A DNA stretch of 62,735 bases from assembly GCA_005116965.1 (NCBI GenBank), contig SWDG01000006.1, positions 706,642 to 769,376 of the forward strand, read 5' to 3'. The notes beneath the pieces were generated by a model. That model did not search any database and was not told the origin of the DNA. It saw only the letters and a program-made list of their open reading frames with translations. Numbering within the stretch: position 1 is the first letter of the stretch; each line of letters starts with the position of its first letter. This DNA is from Nitrospira sp. GTDB lineage: Bacteria > Nitrospirota > Nitrospiria > Nitrospirales > Nitrospiraceae. The position numbers and the translations under genes are program-made. Shown in pieces: positions 60,065 to 62,735 of this stretch.

Positions 60065-61702
60065 ATGAAAAAGGTAAGTGGGCGGCTCTGGTTATTAACA
60101 CTGGTCATCTTGGTATCGGTGGTGGCCTTTCTCCCGTCCTATCAGCCGGTATATCAAGCCTTGCCGGGCTGGCTGAAGGCAGTGCTCCCGAACAAAGGGA
60201 TTACCTTGGGGCTGGATTTGCAGGGCGGCATCCATATGGTTCTGGAGGTGGACGAGGATCGCGCCGTGGAGATCGCGGTTGACCGTTCCGTCACCGCGCT
60301 GCAGGATCTCATGACCGAAAAGAAACTCGTGGTCGACTCAGTCAAGCGAACCGGGCATGAGCAGATTGTGATTCAGCTGCAGAATGCCGATACGAAAACC
60401 TCCACCCAGAAACTGATCGATGATTTCCCCCTGTTTGTCGAGAAGGAGTCGGCGGGGTCGGCGAATAGCATGGTGTGGGAGCTTCGTGAGCTAGAAACCA
60501 AGCGCATCAAGGATTCCGCTATCAACCAGGCGTTGGAAACCATCCGGAACCGCATCGATCAGTTTGGCGTCGCGGAGCCAATCGTTCAACGCCAAGGGTT
60601 GAAGCAGATCGTCGTGCAGCTGCCTGGTGTCAAGGATCCGAAACGTGCCAAGGGTCTGATTAAGGAGACGGCGCTGCTCGAATTCAAAATGTTGGACGAA
60701 GACCTCCACCTTGATCTCCCGGCGCGTGTTCCGAAAGACAAAGAAGCCGAGGTGCTCCAGCAGTTTGCCGGCAAACTGCCGGAGAGCGATCAGATTTTAT
60801 TCGAGCGAATGGTCGACAAGGACACGGGTGTCGAGTTTCGCATGCCCTATGTCGTCAAGAAGCGGGTCATGTTGACTGGTGACGTGCTGAGCGATGCACG
60901 TGTTGCCATCGGTCAATTCAACGATGCGTATGTGTCCATCACGTTTGACTCCAAGGGGGGGCAGGAATTCGAACGGATTACGAGCGAGAACGTCAAGAAG
61001 CGTATGGCCGTCGTCCTGGATAACACCATTTACTCGGCGCCGGTTATCCAGGAACGTATTTCAGGGGGACGTGCGCAGATTACCGGGACCTTTACCACGC
61101 AGGAGGCCAATGATTTGGCGATTGTTCTCCGGGCCGGTGCGCTCCCGGCACCGTTGAAGATCGTGCAGGATCTTACGGTCGGTCCGTCCCTCGGCCAAGA
61201 TTCTATCGATAAGGGGATCAGGGCTACTCTCATCGCCGGGACGATGGTGGTGATTTTCATGATCATCTACTACCGTCTGTCCGGGCTGATCGCGGACTTT
61301 GCCTTGGTATTGAATTTGGTGTGTCTGATGGGGGCCCTCTCCGCCGTGACTGCCACGTTGACCTTGCCAGGAATCGCCGGTATCGTGCTCACGATTGGAA
61401 TGGGTGTCGATTCGAACGTCTTGATTTTCGAGCGGATTCGTGAAGAGCTACGTGGCGGAAAGGCGGCGCGATCTGCCATCGATGCTGGTTACGACAAGGC
61501 GTTATTGACGATTATCGATTCACACGTGACGACGCTGATCACTGGAGTCGCCCTGTTTCTCTTTGGGACTGGGCCGATCAAGGGATTTGCCGTGACGCTG
61601 TGCCTGGGGATTGCCATCAATCTCTTCACGGCATTGATCGGGACAAAAGTCATTTTTGATCTGTTGTATCATCGACGAAAAGTCGAGGCGTTGAGCATCT
61701 AA
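60065..61702 (+). CDS. secD: Protein translocase subunit SecD
   Basis: 545 residues. 'GITLGLDLQGGIHMVLEVDED' opens the periplasmic domain; 'RIDQFGVAEPIVQRQGLKQIVVQLPGVKDPKRAKGLI' and the membrane block 'GPSLGQDSIDKGIRATLIAGTMVVIFMIIYYRLSGLIADFALVLNL', with 'GMGVDSNVLIFERIREELRGG' carrying the proton-relay Asp. It uses the proton gradient with SecF to pull proteins across the inner membrane. Confidence 0.96.
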   Translation: MKKVSGRLWLLTLVILVSVVAFLPSYQPVYQALPGWLKAVLPNKGITLGLDLQGGIHMVLEVDEDRAVEIAVDRSVTALQDLMTEKKLVVDSVKRTGHEQIVIQLQNADTKTSTQKLIDDFPLFVEKESAGSANSMVWELRELETKRIKDSAINQALETIRNRIDQFGVAEPIVQRQGLKQIVVQLPGVKDPKRAKGLIKETALLEFKMLDEDLHLDLPARVPKDKEAEVLQQFAGKLPESDQILFERMVDKDTGVEFRMPYVVKKRVMLTGDVLSDARVAIGQFNDAYVSITFDSKGGQEFERITSENVKKRMAVVLDNTIYSAPVIQERISGGRAQITGTFTTQEANDLAIVLRAGALPAPLKIVQDLTVGPSLGQDSIDKGIRATLIAGTMVVIFMIIYYRLSGLIADFALVLNLVCLMGALSAVTATLTLPGIAGIVLTIGMGVDSNVLIFERIREELRGGKAARSAIDAGYDKALLTIIDSHVTTLITGVALFLFGTGPIKGFAVTLCLGIAINLFTALIGTKVIFDLLYHRRKVEALSI

Positions 61703-61764
61703 CCATGAAGCCATCAGCGATGACTTTTCACGGAGACGCTCAGGGTTATCAAAAGGGAGTGCGC

Positions 61765-62682
61765 ATGTTAGAGATTCTTGGGAAGACCAACTTTGACTTC
61801 ATGGGCAAACGCACGTTCGCGTTTCTCTTTTCTGGTGTGATGGTCTTGCTCGGGCTCATCGCACTGGCTCAGATTGCGCGAGGTTCTGCCAATCTGGGCA
61901 TCGACTTTTCTGGTGGGACCGCTGTCCAGCTCAAGTTTGAGCAGATGGTCAGGATCGATGAGGCTCGTAAGGCCCTGCAGACCAACGGCCTGAGTGAGAC
62001 GGAGCTGCAGGAGTTCGGACAGGATAACAAGCTCCTCATCCGGGTGAAGGCCTCCACGACGATCGAAGAAAAGATAGCCGAACGTGTGGTGGGAATCTTC
62101 TCCAAGGAGTTCCCGAACAACAAGTTCGTGGTCGATTCCACCACTGAGATCGGACCAACCATCGGGAAGAAGCTTCAGGAAGATGCGCTCGTCGCGATCG
62201 TCATCTCATTTGTGGGCATTATTCTGTACATTGCGGCACGATTCGAACTTCGTTTTGGCGTGGCAGCCGCGCTGGCGACGTTTCATGATGTCTTGGCTGT
62301 GGTCGGGGCGTTCTATCTCCTGGACAAAGAAATTACGCTTCTGATCGTGACGGCACTCTTGACGTTGGCTGGCTATTCATTGACCGACACAGTCGTGGTA
62401 TTCGACCGGATCAGGGAAAACTTAAAATCGCGTCGTCGGGAGAGCGAGGAAGCGACGATCAACACCGCCATCAACCAGGTGTTGAGCCGTACGATCATCA
62501 CCAGTCTGACCGTCGTGCTCGTGCTGATCCCGTTGACCCTAGCAGGAGGAGAAGTGCTGCACGATTTCTCACTTGCGCTGCTCTGGGGTGTGATTTTCGG
62601 CACCTATTCATCAGTCTTCGTGGCTAGCCCACTCTTATTGTTGTGGCCGGGAGCCTCGGGTCGCCTCTTGAAACGCAGCTGA
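61765..62682 (+). CDS. secF: Protein translocase subunit SecF
   Basis: 305 residues from the ATG at 61765, six bases after GGGAG; the frame opens earlier at 61705. 'LEILGKTNFDFMGKRTFAFLFSG', 'NLGIDFSGGTAVQLKFEQ', 'IGPTIGKKLQEDALVAIVISFVGIILYIAARFELRFG' and 'GYSLTDTVVVFDRIRENLKSRRRE' define SecF. It forms the SecDF motor. 53 bp of non-coding sequence follow to the window end. Confidence 0.96.
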   Translation: MLEILGKTNFDFMGKRTFAFLFSGVMVLLGLIALAQIARGSANLGIDFSGGTAVQLKFEQMVRIDEARKALQTNGLSETELQEFGQDNKLLIRVKASTTIEEKIAERVVGIFSKEFPNNKFVVDSTTEIGPTIGKKLQEDALVAIVISFVGIILYIAARFELRFGVAAALATFHDVLAVVGAFYLLDKEITLLIVTALLTLAGYSLTDTVVVFDRIRENLKSRRRESEEATINTAINQVLSRTIITSLTVVLVLIPLTLAGGEVLHDFSLALLWGVIFGTYSSVFVASPLLLLWPGASGRLLKRS

Positions 62683-62735
62683 GCGAATGGTGGAATAGAG
62701 GGGCGCGTGTCGCCCGTCTGTCCCGTCCTATGGGC

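Overview
The window reads as chromosomal DNA of a Nitrospira-type bacterium (phylum Nitrospirota). The strongest indications are two large 'cytochrome bd-like' membrane oxidases of the kind known from Nitrospira genomes, a set of membrane-anchored c-type cytochromes with an NxrC-like heme-binding protein, a urtABCDE-ureABCFGD urea uptake and urease block, and PCP-reductase-domain and DUF420 proteins. No amo, hao or nxrAB genes are present, so the window alone cannot distinguish a nitrite oxidizer from a comammox organism. No rRNA, tRNA or CRISPR array was recognised.

Layout. (1) 1-5.2 kb is an accessory strip: a MazF-like toxin/antitoxin pair cut by the window edge, a broken TIR-domain gene, an IS630 scar, an intact IS1595-family element with perfect 8-bp target duplications inside a small gene, a decayed copy of a methyltransferase 3' end, the full methyltransferase with a PqqD-like N-terminus, a cupredoxin, and an IS200-type element with terminal hairpins. 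(2) 5.2-20.7 kb is mixed: a Lys-rich/acidic histone-like protein, a secreted repeat protein, scpA-scpB, two paralogous lipoproteins flanking an outer-membrane barrel gene, a two-gene RND efflux operon, an ECF sigma-factor remnant, two exported proteins, a small lipoprotein and a DMT exporter. (3) 20.8-36.7 kb is nitrogen acquisition: a NarX/NarL-type two-component system, an NCS1-family transporter, a complete urea ABC transporter and a urease operon without ureE. The segment behind the response-regulator gene is duplicated in front of urtA together with a deleted copy of the regulator. (4) 36.7-40.8 kb holds an acyl desaturase, an abundant-type periplasmic protein, an RlpA-like lipoprotein and an O-methyltransferase. 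(5) 40.8-54.9 kb is a respiratory island: DUF420 protein, double PCP_red-domain protein, a polytopic membrane protein, bd-like oxidase copy B, DUF3047 protein, two formylglycine-enzyme-like proteins lacking the catalytic cysteines, three tiny single-span membrane proteins, bd-like oxidase copy A, and three heme-c proteins, one fused to an ethylbenzene-dehydrogenase/NxrC-like heme-b domain. (6) 55-62.7 kb is housekeeping: mobA, a GT9 glycosyltransferase, argS, tgt, yajC, secD, secF.

How the parts fit. Urea is imported by UrtABCDE and split by UreABC, matured by UreFGD; the NCS1 transporter and the two-component system beside it probably serve the same nitrogen-scavenging purpose. The respiratory island looks like one or two membrane complexes in which c-type cytochromes feed electrons to a bd-like oxidase core; the micro-proteins next to the oxidase are candidates for unrecognised small subunits. 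The respiratory island is the best candidate for an incompletely described system; the duplicated regulatory module ahead of urtA is the second.
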